This document shows, in pieces, positions 1 through 12,097 of a stretch of 64,000 bases of DNA; the stretch's first letter is position 1; the number at the start of each line of letters is the position of its first letter. The position numbers and the translations under genes were made by a program. Source of the stretch: Cyclina sinensis (Eukaryota > Mollusca > Bivalvia > Venerida > Veneridae); assembly GCA_012932295.1 (NCBI GenBank), contig JAAONU010000068.1, positions 60,724 to 124,723 of the forward strand. Reading direction: 5' to 3'. The notes under the pieces were generated by a model. The model saw only the letters and a list, made by a program, of their open reading frames with translations, did no database searches and was not told the origin of the DNA.

Positions 1-1480
1 CTCATTCTGGTGTTGTAACATAACAGCTCATAAAGCCATCTATGAAGAAACCTAGATGAACTGAATAAAAGCAACATTGAAAAAATAATTTACCATATTT
101 AATGCTTTTATTTAGAGTGTGTATCTTGTGAACGGTTTAAGCAATGGATGGAGATAATATTTTTATCCACATGTGCATGAATCAATGGCGTGTCCTTAAA
201 AAATTTTCCTGTTTACTTGAGCACACTGACTTGGCAAGTGCTTGTTCTGACCTTGTCAATTGTTCGAATTTAGCTCGTTTCCACTCTACGCAATAGATAG
301 TTTTTATTCCTATGATATCTCGAAGTGAGTGGGTTATGTTGGATCAAAAACAAGTCCCAAACTTAGATCAAATGAAGCTAGTTACAAGTTACATTTTTAC
401 CCATTCTTTGTTATAATCAATCCCTTAATTTGTTTTGATGATGTCTCAGACGAGTTTGAAATTAGGCCAAAACCTTAATTGGTCGCCAGATCAGAGCAAC
501 GGAAACAATTTTAACCATTCTAGAGATCACATGTTTTACCTATTCTTGAAACTTGTTCACAATGTCTTTTTTGATATATTGTACATGTACGTAACAGGGA
601 CAAAGTAAAAACTCATGTCAGTGGAAAAGCTAGATACACCCTAAAGGTCCAGAAATTTTGTCACGACGGTTTCTTTTATACTTTTAAATCTTCATGATGT
701 GCTGTCATTGTTATGTAGGCATGTAAGATCATATAAAATACATTGAGGGAGCATGATTGTCTTTGTGATCTCACGAAAATACATGAATTAAAAAATTGGG
801 TCAGCTTGGATACAAATATAATATAAATAGACTTATTTTAACTGTGAATATTGTATTTTTTCATGTAAAACCTGTTTTCACTTCAAAGTATGCATAACTT
901 GTTAATAAAACGAAAATCTGTATTTGTTTAACGAGAACAGACTATTTGTTTTGTGTCTATTCATTTAACCATCTTTGAACATTACAACCCCTGTTGATCT
1001 GTTATTGTTAATGAGAATATTCTTATTTTTATTAAATAATCCTGTTGTCGAGCGGGCGAGGTATGTAGGTTGACGTTAGTCCAACTCTTCATGCCAGAAG
1101 TGCCTGGATGATGGCATGAAGGGAAACGCCTCGTCTTTTCAGGCTATGACAATTTGGAAATGTGAATGTTTGCCGGGCAAGGCTCCGCAATCTCGAGTGC
1201 CCGTCGCATTATATACGTGGCACAGTGTCTTGGGTGCGCAGTGGGTCGTTGTGCTTCATGCAAGTCTGTCAGACATTCACAATTTCAAATTTATCGACAG
1301 ACAGATAGAGACAACCAAAAACCAAGACTGACCATTAGCTAAAGTACCCTTCTTGCATAACACCAAAACTGCGCATTAGCACCTCCAGTCGTGTTAGTCT
1401 ATATGCTTTGACCACAGGTCAATAATATAATGCCTCTGTCATGTATATATAGACATAACGGAATAGAGGGGTTAAAATGT
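1..1480. other. AT-rich non-coding, nothing recognised
   Basis: No conserved protein, RNA gene or clear repeat is visible. The longest open frame (1116-1331, plus, 71 codons) lies in a slightly GC-richer patch but resembles no family I know, has no convincing splice sites, and is probably chance. Confidence 0.5.
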
Positions 1481-1511
1481 TCGTCTCATTTGCTATATAA
1501 ATACACTGAAT

Positions 1512-1684
1512 AGAGCAGTTGATGCAGTGCATCAACTCCTCTGCCTATACAATGTATAGTGAGACTAGCGTACAAGGTATCTATTTTTAGACACAGGAGC
1601 TGATGCACTGCATCAACTGCTCTGGCCTATGATCTCTATAGATCGTATAATGAGGAGCTGATGGAGTGCATCAACTCCTCTGTT
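1512..1684. repeat. Three spaced imperfect palindromes
   Basis: Three ~30-bp near-perfect palindromes with the core TTGATGCAGTGCATCAA or a close variant lie at about 1512-1542, 1594-1625 and 1649-1680, each flanked by AGGAG/CTCCT-type arms and followed by a CCTAT-type segment. Each could form a short hairpin. No protein frame runs through them. Confidence 0.6.
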
Positions 1685-1794
1685 CCTATTATACGGATAC
1701 GCTGGTTAAAGTGCGTAACAATGAATTGAGAAGTGAAATTACAGCTTGCACCTTCCATTCTACATTTAATGACCTATTCTAGATTTAAATAATA

Positions 1795-2300
1795 GTGTGT
1801 TCAAAATAAACAAAAGGGGTTTTGCACGTACTTTTGCAAATTCAAAACAGGTGTAGTTTTAAGAACTTGTTATCTTAAGGCTGTTAGGTTTTTCATTAAC
1901 AGAATTATTTGCGTTTTATGCTGCTTGCGGTCCAGAGTGTAAATAGTATTTCTGAACTTAATTTTAAACAAACATTATCAAAAAAACTTTGGTGAACATA
2001 AGCAAATTCAAAATAAAAGTTTTTTTTTCATGAAGAGTAGCTCTTGCTTTTTTTAGGCTGGCAAGATTGTCACAGTTGAAAAAGTTTTTCTGAACTCAGT
2101 TCAAACAAACAAGATAAACAAAAGGGCTTTGGAGTGTATAACTGCAACTTTAAAAATTACGATTTTTATATAAGAATATTTGTTAGGGGATTTGCCACTT
2201 GCGGTCCGGCGGCCTAAGATGTACGTTGTGTTTTATAGTAAGAGAATTATTTCTTAACTCAGTTTCAACAAATAACATAATCTATCTGTCTCTCATAACC
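1795..2300 (-). repeat. Inverted copies of the 6.6-7.6 kb repeat unit
   Basis: Read on the minus strand, this stretch holds about three degenerate units with the same layout as the array at 6600-7625: a CTTAGGCCGC-type GC-rich segment, a 'catgaaaa...cttttt' segment, an 'ccccttttgttt' segment and a 'gaactgagttcaga' segment. It is therefore in opposite orientation to the right-hand array, about 4 kb away. Confidence 0.5.
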
Positions 2301-2690
2301 TGAAAAAGAAAAACAGAAAGAAAGAAAGAAAAAGAGCGAGTGAGTGAGTGAATGGGTGAGTGAGTGAGTGAATGAGTCGGTCGGTCGGTCAGTCAATTAT
2401 CAATAAGAAAGTAAATATGAATATATTTAATCCGACCTACCTTAAATATTTTATTAACTTACTTACTTACTTACTTATTGGCTCACTCAATCACTGTCCG
2501 ATCGATTGATCGACCGGCCGCCCGGCTGATTGACCGTGCAACCGACCGACTCTCTTTACTTCTTTCTTTTTAAAATAGTGAGAAATAAATAGATTATGTC
2601 ACTTGTTAAAAGTGAGTGCAGAAATACTTCTTTTACAATAAAACACAACGTCTATCTAAGACCGCTGCGCTGCTAGTAGTCTAACAGTTA
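2205..2690. repeat. Long imperfect palindrome with simple-repeat loop
   Basis: The left arm (about 2205-2305) contains ACGTTGTGTTTTATAGTAA and CATAATCTAT; the right arm (about 2575-2680) contains their reverse complement, ATAGATTATG and TTACAATAAAACACAACGT, in mirror order. The middle is made of short simple repeats that are also mirrored: (GAAA)n, (GTGA)n and (GGTC)n on the left, TTACTTAC, CGATTGAT and (CCGA)n on the right. The whole could fold into one hairpin of nearly 500 bases. Confidence 0.65.
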
Positions 2691-2935
2691 TAAATCATTA
2701 AGCACCAGCTTGTGTTTGTTTATAGTCTGCTGACCACTCCAGTAATGAATTAATGCTATTGCAGCAACATCTTCATTATCAGCGTTTAACCAAATCATGT
2801 AGAGAATTAGAAAATAAAAATATATGTACATCTAGTGAATGTTTCCACAATATTGATTTTTGAGTAATAATGACTTCTGTAGTAATTGATTTTTTTGTAT
2901 TCTTTTTTTACAAACAGCTTAAAAACTGAATAATC

Positions 2936-2950
2936 ACACACACACACACG

Positions 2951-2998
<48 letters not shown>
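2936..2998. repeat. (CA)n microsatellite
   Basis: A nearly pure CA dinucleotide tract of about 60 bases with two CG interruptions near the left end. Confidence 0.95.
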
Positions 2999-2999
<1 letters not shown>

Positions 3000-3037
3000 A
3001 TATGTACGCACATTAACTATCTAACATGCACACGTCC

Positions 3038-3157
3038 TTGTAGGTGTGTGATTAAAAGGAGTCAATGTGTCTTGGAAGGACAGATTCTTAGCCCAAATTC
3101 TCCTATAAGAAATATATAAATGTCCCATGTTGACTCCTTTTAATCACACGCCTACAA
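3038..3157. repeat. Short hairpin: 31-bp inverted repeat, ~57-nt loop
   Basis: The left arm at 3038-3068 (core GTGTGATTAAAAGGAGTCAA) is mirrored at 3126-3157 (core TTGACTCCTTTTAATCACAC) with about two or three mismatches. The spacer is about 57 nt. Size and shape fit a very small MITE or a hairpin transcript; the sequence alone does not decide. Confidence 0.65.
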
Positions 3158-4195
3158 CGACGATAAACGGTATCTAAATTGAACTGTAATTTACTTCTTT
3201 ATTTGCTGCACCTGCAAATAAGTGATATTAACCTTAGTACCGTCTAGTTTACAATCGTGCAAATACATGAAGCAGTAAAAAGCTATACATATTAAGTTGA
3301 AATCTTGGGTGGTAAGAGCGAAGGTAACAAATATATGTGTGCATGTTAGTTAGTTAATCCATTCCTATATGTTTTATATTTAAAAACATATATGTGATGT
3401 ATGATTATTCAGTTTTTATAAAAGTTGATGATATAATGGCTAGTCTTTTTCCAATCCAGATTACTTTCAACACCTACTTGTAGTGACAATGAACAATTAC
3501 TTGATGTGAGTTTAACTGTTAAGAGTAGTTTCAAAAATGTCCTTATAAAGTTTAAAACAATTTCATGATACATTTTTTTTTTCGTTTTTTTTTTCCGTTT
3601 TTTTTTCACAGACAGATAGGACATATTTATTTTGAAGTAGCAGTGTCATCAAGTCAAGTAGATTATTCTTATCTACCAGACTGTGACATGAAGTATTTAA
3701 TATGAATCCATTTGTTTCATACTGTTTTAATTTCCTGACGGAAATTAAAGAAGAGCAAAAACACTTATCTTACAGTAGGAACTTCCTTAATGTAGGTGTG
3801 AGATAGTAAGTATGATGAAGCTTTTTTTACATATATATAAAAATTAAACATACTGTTAGAGGAGACTAGCTTTTAGTAGAATATGGTGCCTGTTGGCTTA
3901 TGTATGTACATTGTAACAAGAATTTCAAATATTCTCTAGGTAAAAAGTTGATAAAATTTAATCGAATGATCGCACACCTGCTCAACTTTGAGGTTTTGTC
4001 AGATCCCTGTCCTAACTCCCAAACAACAACTCTCGGATACATTGCAATGTGCAAAATCACTGAAGAAAATAAAACTGACATAGCGGCTCATAAAAATTTT
4101 AGGAAGCTATCAAGTACACTGCACATAACATCCTGTGAAATCTGGTGGACACTTTTTTAAACTGCCCCTTGTCCAAGAATCAAGCCACGCAAATA

Positions 4196-4376
4196 GCAAT
4201 TCTTAATACACCAAGGATTTGTCTGCAAAGACTTGGGTTCCTTCCGTAACTCTTTATCTATCTCTTCATTCGCTCACTCCTGTGAGACAGTGTTCGGAAA
4301 GAAGCCAAATGCAATCAAAGCACAGAAAGTACTGATGGGGGCGAAGAATGAATACCCTGAAGAGTTTCAAAAGTAA
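4196..4376 (+). other. Possible coding remnant, unrecognised
   Basis: An open plus-strand frame of about 60 codons ends at the stop at 4374-4376. Its C-terminal half (4281-4373) has protein-like composition, with the segment CETVFGKKPNAIKAQK followed by an acidic end, and no start codon near the open boundary. A second open frame just upstream (3900-4160) ends in a different phase. I recognise neither. They may be decayed exons of a transposon-borne gene, or chance. Confidence 0.15.
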
Positions 4377-5600
4377 AACTTCCTTTGCAAAATATTGAAA
4401 ATTGTCTGATCGTGTTTCAGTCCTTTGACTTTAATTATACCGTCACTTTTTTTGAAACATCAGTATCTTGAAAACCTTGAAGATACAGAACTGAAACTTT
4501 GCAGACATGAGTAGTTCGTAGGACGCACATAACTCTCTATCACATTTTCTAGTTATTGTCCGTTTTAGGAACTACGACTTAAATAACAGCATTTAAACGT
4601 TTCACCAGTGCAAGTGACATATTTTACCGGTACTAGGGAAACAAGATTTTTCATTTACAAAAATAGGTCTCTGAACTTAGGAACAGCATTTTGCACCCAT
4701 TTTTACATTCAGGACCATCACCAGTGCAGAGCAAAACAAAACTACTAATATTTTGACAGTTACAGCCTTTAATACATGAGCTTGTTCATTAAAAGAAAAT
4801 CTGTAGAAGCCTTGGAGATCATCTCTGAAACTTGTAGATGTACCCTTTATTTTGAAGTGTAATGGACCCATTATTACTACGGAGGTAAAACTTTTTTTTT
4901 CATGTTAAAAAACTTAGCAACACACAATGTAATTTTGCCTTCATAGTCATCAGCAGGAAGGGATTTGAAAACAGACAAGAACACGAGGTCAATATAACAT
5001 TTACTCTAGAATATAAAATAAATGAGATCAGACTAGTATATACCAGTGGTTTTATGCATAAGAACAAAGCAGAACTTTAAAAGACAACATACATTCTTCA
5101 AACAAAGGACAAGACATTTATATCACTTTTTTAGGTAAACCTTTTTAATGTCATTCATAACTGTGCATAAAGGCTACTGAGAGACTGGGGATTCGAGGCA
5201 TCGCCAACATTAAATGTTAACTAAGACTATTTGTTTCAGGTTAATTTATTTCTGTATGATTGCTTTTTAAGGAATGCAGTTCTGCTCTGAAACTTTAAAT
5301 TAGTCTAGTGCACAGTAAAATGTAAATAAACCTTGTACTTATATTTCCAAATCAAGACCTTATTCAAACAATAAACTGACCACACTTTGCATCATATAAT
5401 AGAAAAAAATAGAAGTTCACGACAACAAAATGAAATAAAAACAAAATTAATAGAAAAGATTTTTTTTTCTATAACTAAGTTACAGTTTTTCTAAATCTGA
5501 GCATCATTTTTTCTGTGATATACTTATTCTATCATGAATTATGCACCTTCATATACAAGAAGTTTTCATTAATTATTCATCTATTAATGCACTTGTCTTC

Positions 5601-5877
5601 CTATTGTGTAATATTCTTGTGATTTTGGATACTAGATTTCCAAGTTTCAACAATTTTAACTCCTAAAATTTCACTGCCTTGCTTTTCGATCTCCAAATGA
5701 ACTGATCCATATTCTGCAAACCACAGTGGCAGGGTCATCACCAAGAGCAAAGAAGAGAACATCTGCTGGCAATACCATGAAAATGTAATTTGCAGTAATA
5801 TCTCTGCCTTGCTGTCTTCCATACTGACCGCAACTACATGCAGTTCCTCATTCAAATGCAAAGCCTGTTTCACAATT
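5601..5877 (-). other. Possible 3'-terminal exon, unrecognised
   Basis: On the minus strand a 92-codon frame opens directly after a pyrimidine-rich AG acceptor (acceptor AG is CT at 5878-5879 on the plus strand) and ends at a stop at 5601. The peptide begins IVKQALHLNEELH, has an LLQITFSWYCQQMFSSLLL hydrophobic stretch, and then a charged tail. No upstream exon could be found, and I do not recognise the family. It sits between two inverted GGCCGCTAG-type arrays, so it could belong to a large mobile element. Low confidence that it is a real exon. Confidence 0.2.
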
Positions 5878-6059
5878 CTAAAAATTATGGAAAAAAAAAC
5901 TGGTGAACAGGCATAATTACACAACGTTAAGTCAAAATATCAAAAGATGTATTCACTGACAATTTAACTGGAAATACAAGGGCGATCAGTGATCACAGGT
6001 GTCGCCTGATGATAGCCAATTAAGCAGTTGCATTGAGAGGTGATTGGACAAATTGTTGG

Positions 6060-6450
6060 CTAAAATGAGGTTTTTTATTCAAGGGCCATAATTCAGCCAA
6101 AAATCATTTCACCGAAAAACCTGTTAAACAAGCCCAAGTACTTGAGGTACCGATAAATCCTGTAACATTGCATTCAAATTGCTTCAGTAGTATAAGAGAA
6201 GTAGTGTAGACAAAGTTTAAAAATAAAAATCATTAAAGGGCCATTACTCTAATAAAAATCATTGAATTGGAAAATGCCGATGATTTTCACAACTTAACTT
6301 GGTACTGATCATTCTTGTAAAGTTTGGGTGAAATTGCACCAGTACTTTCTGAGGACAAGTCTGGACAAGTTTGTGACAGATGGACGGACGGACAGACAGA
6401 CAATGGAGAAGTGATCCCTGCATGTAACGGCTACTTTGTAACATGTCGCA
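6060..6450 (-). repeat. Interspersed 'gacggacggacagacagac' repeat
   Basis: The stretch combines 'gggccataattcagcc' type sentences, 'gggccattactct', and a tract of GACGGACGGACAGACAGAC at about 6375-6400. This mix is a familiar layout of a dispersed molluscan repeat (established only by my recollection of such repeats). Orientation is uncertain. Confidence 0.45.
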
Positions 6451-6599
6451 GCTACTGTGAAGCAGGCAAAACTTGAAGAAAGAAAAATTTTAATCAAAGC
6501 ATTAAAAGTGCCGAAAGACTGTCGGCTGGATTTTTCTTTTCACGAACAATCTTTGGATTTTTTTTTAAATTTGAAAAATACGCCCAGAAAACCTTTTGT

Positions 6600-7625
6600 T
6601 TATTCTATGCGTTTGAATTAAGAAATACATTTTACTGCGATATACAATGTAAATCCTAGGCCGCTAGGATGCTGGCAGCTTACAGATACCAAGCACTTTT
6701 TTCATGAAAAAAATCGTCATTGTTAAATTTCAAAATAAATTCCAACTCCTTTTGTTCAGAATGTATGTTACAACTGAGTTCTGAATAGTGTTTCAACTCT
6801 GATAGAGTTAAGGCCGCTGGGCCGCTAGCAGCCTTAAGTTAGCAAATACGTCTTTTTGTGAAAAAAAACTCGTTTTTATCAGCAAAGGTACACCTCAGAT
6901 CCCTGTTTTGTATGTTGTTTGTTAGAACTGAGTTCAAAAAATCTGTTTAAATGTGATGCACCATGTATATCTCGATTGGCTGGTAGGCAAATATTTCTGT
7001 TCATTAAAAAAAAACTTATTTTCAATTTAAATATCAACAACAACCCAAAACTCCTTTTATTGTTGTTGTTTGTTGACACTTACTTCAAAGATATTATTCG
7101 TACAGTGATAGACAAGGTTCATTGTAGGCCGTTAGCAGCCTTAAGATAATAGATTATGTAAGGACGTTTTTTATTGTTGTGGCTTATCGACACTTAGTTC
7201 AAAGATACATTTCTCGTTGTAAAAGACAAGGTTTATCTTAGGTCGCTAGGCCGCTGGGTCGCTAGCAGCCTTCAGATTACAAATCATGAAAAGACGCCTT
7301 TTTCTTAATGTGCAAAAATACACCAAAATCCTTTTTATTGTTATTGTTTGTGGACACTTAGTTCATAGTTATCTTTTTTATTTTGATAACAATATATATC
7401 TTAGGCCGCTAGGCCGATGGGTCGCTAGGCAGCCTTTAGATAAAAAAATCATGAAAGGACGCTTTTTTTATTCGCAAAAGTACCTCACGATCCCCTTGTG
7501 TTGTTGTTGTTTGTTGACACCAAGTTCATAAGTTCATAGATATCATTTTTATTTTGATTACAATGTATATTTTAAGCCATTAGGCCGCTGCGGTTAGGCC
7601 GCTAGGCCGCCGGGCCGTCAACTTC
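6600..7625 (+). repeat. Tandem array of ~145-bp GGCCGCTAG-rich units
   Basis: About six or seven degenerate units each contain, in order: TTAGGCCGCTAGGCCGCTGG, 'cagccttaag', 'catgaaaagacgctttttt', 'aaaatcctttttattgttgt', 'gacacttagttca' and 'caatgtatatctta'. The clearest GC-rich segments are near 6655, 6812, 7125, 7240, 7404 and 7578. The last one is expanded into several consecutive GGCCGC blocks. The short frames across it (for example 6919-7149 and 7286-7531) are by-products. Confidence 0.75.
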
Positions 7626-8430
7626 GCGAGCAATTAGATTTTTTTGTTCATTTTTTGTCAATATAAAGTGTACACAAAACTTTACCGGCGCTTTAGCTAA
7701 CAGTTAAAATGAAAAATAACTTAAAGTGAATGTCAGGAGTACGAACCCCACAAAAATCATACATTTTCCTCCTTTTTGAAGCCACATAGGAATATATGAT
7801 TGCCTATTAAAAGTTAAACTAAGACTAGTATTTAATTCTAAATAAAATATAAAAGTTTTTCAGTCAGTAAGATTTTAATGAGCACTCTATTAGGTATGTT
7901 TTATAGTATATGAACCATAAGTCCATTTTAGAAACTTAATCAGGTATATAATAATAAGAATAATTACGTTTTATGTTTACCAGTATTGCACAGCATGAGC
8001 TGCACGGTAAACTATTAACTATTTACAATGGCGAAAAAAGTATAAAATATCCGGCTTTATAAATTCTTCAGTACAACTAAGCGAGTCGTATTTCACAGCA
8101 AATTACAAATTTCTGGTTCTTTTGAGGTTGCTTTTCAGACCATAGTAGTTGAAATCAGTATGAAAATCAATGTTATGACTTTGAATTCGCAGCATTTACT
8201 TACACCATGAACATGAACTCACAAATTTCAGAATGTCTACCAACCATGGACGGTTTCGATATTTTCAAATGAAGTCAGATGTCGTCATGCTGTACGTGCA
8301 TATAGTTTATTTTTTGTGATAATTTCACTTCTGATTTAGATCTGATCTACATTGCCTAATATGACACTGATAATGATAATCAAGCAAATCAAATATATTT
8401 TAAAAGGAATTACTAAAACTTTGATCCTCA
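7626..8430. other. AT-rich non-coding, nothing recognised
   Basis: No gene, RNA or repeat is recognised. Composition is strongly AT-rich with no long open frame. Confidence 0.5.
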
Positions 8431-9420
8431 ACTATTTCAAGTTAAATAAGAAATAGAGGATGGATTCCTTAATAAAGGAAGCACATACAATATACTTAAG
8501 GAGGAAAAACTCAAGATAAGAATCTTATAAAACAAATCCGTTAAGGTATAGAAAACTGATTCACACGCGAATAAGAAATAAAAATATCGCTGTCGTTTAT
8601 GCCTCAATTTACCTTTATTTTAACTGTAACCCATATGATTAATGATAAAAATAATTATACAATATATTCCAGGACTAATGACTCAAGCTTTTAACCAAAA
8701 ATGTTTAAAGTTAGAAAGGAATAGGGAACTGGTTGTTTATTCCTTATTCAAACGCGAATAAGGAAAAGAAAATATGACTGTCGAAAATGGTTCCTTATTC
8801 ATGTGTAACTTATGTGATTTATGATAACCAAACACATACAATATACATGTATTCACAAAGAAATAACTTAACCTTTGAACCAAAACTATTCTAAATATGA
8901 TTAGAACTAGTTCCTTCTTCCTTATCCAAACGCAAAAAAAATGATTAAACAAAGTGATCGTGGCAAATGCTTCCATTTATCTTTATTTTGTCTGTAAGTC
9001 ATACAATACATTTCATTAGAATAACTCAAGCTTTTAAACTGAACGTTTATTAATCAAATAAGGAACAGAGAACTGATTCTTTATTCTTTACCAAAACGTG
9101 AATATGGAATGGAAAATATGACTGCCGCAAATGCCTCCATTTATCTTTATTTTTAACTATAACTCACTTGATTTATGATTAACAAGCAAATATTCGTACC
9201 ATATATTTTAGAATGAATAACTCAAGCTTTCAACCTTTACTTTTACAAGTCGCCGGAATAGCAAAATACTTCTTATAAAAACCTGACTATAGCCAATTAC
9301 TCGATATTACTTTATAATAACTAAGTTATGTGGTTTATGATAATCAAACACTGTATATTCCAGAAGGTATACCTATAACCTTTCAAGTCGAATAAAGAAT
9401 AAAATAATCAAGAAAAAAAG
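8430..9420. repeat. Tandem array of ~165-bp units
   Basis: Five or six degenerate units share a block order of 'ggaacagagaactgattctt', 'acgcgaataaggaa', 'aatatgactgtcgcaaatgc', 'ctttattttaactgtaac', 'gatttatgat' and 'aataactcaagctttt'. Starts are visible near 8450, 8560, 8720, 8905, 9060 and 9250. Units drift in length from small indels. Confidence 0.7.
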
Positions 9421-9764
9421 GAGTTATTACACTAAAACCGGATATAAATGTATCATAAATTATTTCCGGTAAAAGTATTTGCTTTTTATTAAGTCATAAT
9501 CTGCGACAAGGAAATCATAATAAACAAAAGTAGTAAAACCATATGGTTAAATAGCTAAGGTATGTGAAATATATTAATAAACAAATTACATCTAACATGT
9601 GTTTTTTTTTCTATATTGGTCTTGAAAGCCAACAGATTGAAAAACCAACAAACACTTTATTCCAGCCGAATCAATTTATCTAACAACGATTCTGATTGGT
9701 CAGATAAATACGCGTCCATTATCGAAACGCACTACGGGGCTAGCAGCTAGCATCAAGCAGGGTC

Positions 9765-9990
9765 ATCTAAAAACCATCCTGCATGATGCTGAATACTTTC
9801 TGACGCACCGAAGGGCGAAAAGTCCATTTTAAGCATGACACTGCATGATGAAGGGTTTTTGAAAATATTCTTCCAGTATGATGCAGGATTTATTTTACAT
9901 GACCCTGTATGATGCTGAAAATAATTGTCATGACCCTGTATGATGCTTAAAAATAATTTTCATGACCCTGCATGATGCTAAAAACTTTAG
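9765..9990. repeat. Short tandem array, 'catgaccctgcatgatgct' unit
   Basis: A ~34-bp motif CATGACCCTGCATGATGCT followed by a variable A/T-rich stretch recurs at least five or six times, most regularly at 9895-9985, with more degraded members upstream. Confidence 0.7.
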
Positions 9991-10046
9991 CACGATGCTA
10001 GGTCTAACAATAAAAACCCTAATGGTACGCCATAAATGTTTGGTAC

Positions 10047-11719
10047 GACTAAATGTTTGGGGAAAAAGGACATCAGATCAACATTGAGGCAAACGTTATG
10101 TCTAGATGTTCACTAAGAAAGCAAAGTTATGTTAGTATTACTTCAACGATTTAAAAATTTAATATATATATTAAATTATATAGGTTCACTATTTGGAAAA
10201 AGAAAGTCCTAAAAATAATCATCAGTTGAGGGTATTTGGATTGGCAGAAGTTTGAAAAAAGTAAGCTGTGTGAGGATGTTTTTAAAACTGTTTACCCAGA
10301 TGATAATAAGTTTGATATATCTACACTGGTCCAAGGTGCAAAAAGGCTAGGTCAAGCGAAAGACTACTAGCCTAGAATGATCATGTTATAATTTAAATAT
10401 TTTGAAAGTAAAATGAAACACTTTGGCGTCCGTGATGAACTACGAAAGAAAGGTATTAGAATAGCAAATGATCATACATGTCGGTGGTTCTCTATCAAAA
10501 ACAGAAAAATGGTCTTATGCAGGTAGATCAAATGAAACTGTAAATGCTTTTAGTTATGTTGGTCTAAATTTCACATGTAGACTGTCCCTGTTTTGTTTAA
10601 CGCTGCAATACAAGGTAAAAAGGTGTTTGTAGCACTTTTGAAAAATATATATAACTTAATATAATGTCTTATAAAACATTTTTTTAAATATTTGATGCAA
10701 ATGATTAAATCTCCTATTCTGTTATATGGCTCAGAGTTATGGGGATTACAGACTAGAGTTAGTGTAGGGCGTGTTCACACTTACGCTTGTAAGAAATTTA
10801 TGAATGCTTCTTTAAAAGCAAGTAATGCTGCAGTGCTGGCTGATTGAGCTAGATTTCCTTTATACATCTCAGCTTCTAAACGATGTGCAAAATTTTGGAT
10901 TCGTGTTTTGAATATGCCTAGCAATAGATATGTAAAAAATGTTACATAATGCTTAAACACTTGGAAAGTCTTGGATACAATAATTGGGTATCTACTTTAA
11001 GATAAACTTATTTCGTAATGGATTTGGTTATATTTGGGAAAAACAATTAATTGCTAATCATAATTTATTTATAAATCAGTATGTTAATAGGTTAAGAGAT
11101 CAGTATTTACAGCTCTGGAGCGACGAAGTTAATAACAATAAAAAGTTAGTTTTATATAAAGATTTCGAGCAAATTTTTGTGCTTGAGGAATATGTCTTCA
11201 GTATGTTCATATTGTAAAAATTTCGTCGTAGTCTTGTATCATTAGAACGTCTTCGCATGATCTAATGATTGAAAAAGGGGCGATATATAGGATTGCCGAG
11301 GGAAATGCGTTTTTGTATACTTTGTGAAGGTATTATTGAATGTGAATATCATTTTCTGTTAGAGTGTCCGCTGTATGTCATACTTCATATTAAATATATA
11401 CCTGAAAAAAATATTTGCAAAGCCCTAATTTGTACAAATTTAACATTCTGTTATCAAGTAAAGATGCCAGTTTACTTCTTAAATGAGCCGAATTTGTATA
11501 CTATGCTATGAAATTATGATCTGAGGTTATACTTTAATGTTATATGATACAAAGTTTTATTTATGTATTAGTAATTTTGATTTGTACACTTTAGCTCAAA
11601 TATACATACTGCTACAACAACATACAAATTGTAGTTTGAATATAATAATTCTATATTTGTGTATGAGCCGGAGGCCTTAAATGCAATGAAAAATGTTGAA
11701 TATTGAATATTGAAATAAT
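10047..11719 (+). mobile_element. Decayed LINE (non-LTR retrotransposon) 3' half
   Basis: Broken plus-strand frames carry motifs of the C-terminal part of a LINE-type polyprotein: PILLYGSELWGLQ near 10710-10750, then CKKFMNASLKASNAAVLAD, ARFPLYISASKRCAKFW, NLFINQYVNRLRDQYLQLW (about 11070-11130), and a cysteine/histidine finger-like stretch LPREMRFCILCEG...ECEYHFLLECPLY (about 11290-11370). Stops and frameshifts break it everywhere. It ends with a 'ttgaatattgaatattgaaa' tail at about 11693-11716, a plausible LINE 3' repeat. It is 5'-truncated at 10047, which is also the duplication boundary. The family (RTE-like or other) is not settled. Confidence 0.65.
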
Positions 11720-12097
11720 GAGGGACATTGCTGATAAAAAATTATCTCCCTTACTCAGATAAAATCAATGGTACACCAAATTGCACTTTGGTCCTTTCAG
11801 TTGGAATCCTCTAACTTTATCCTTGTTTCTCTTTGTGATAGTCTTGACTTTTAGTTGTGAAAATTGTCACTTCTATATTAAATAAAAGGTTAGGATGATC
11901 AAAAAGCAAACATTATGCTGATAACAAAACATGTTGCTAAATTACATGTTTAATCTGACTACCATTGTTGCTAATAATTAGGCTTAATTATCATCATACC
12001 AAAAAAGAAAATAGCTATGAAAGCAGAGGAATCCAAATGGAAGGACCAATGTAATATCAGAGAATACTCAGGGTAGATAATCCACTGATGATCCCCC
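11720..12097. mobile_element. MITE-like insertion present only in unit 1
   Basis: Unit 2 reads straight through the corresponding site (gaaataattatct at about 45060-45072). Unit 1 has 378 bp more, bounded by a repeated AT. The ends form an imperfect inverted repeat: GAGGGACATTGCTGAT on the left; GGGGGATCATCAGTGGAT is the reverse complement of the right end. There is no coding capacity. The length, inverted ends and clean empty site favour a non-autonomous DNA transposon. Confidence 0.6.
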
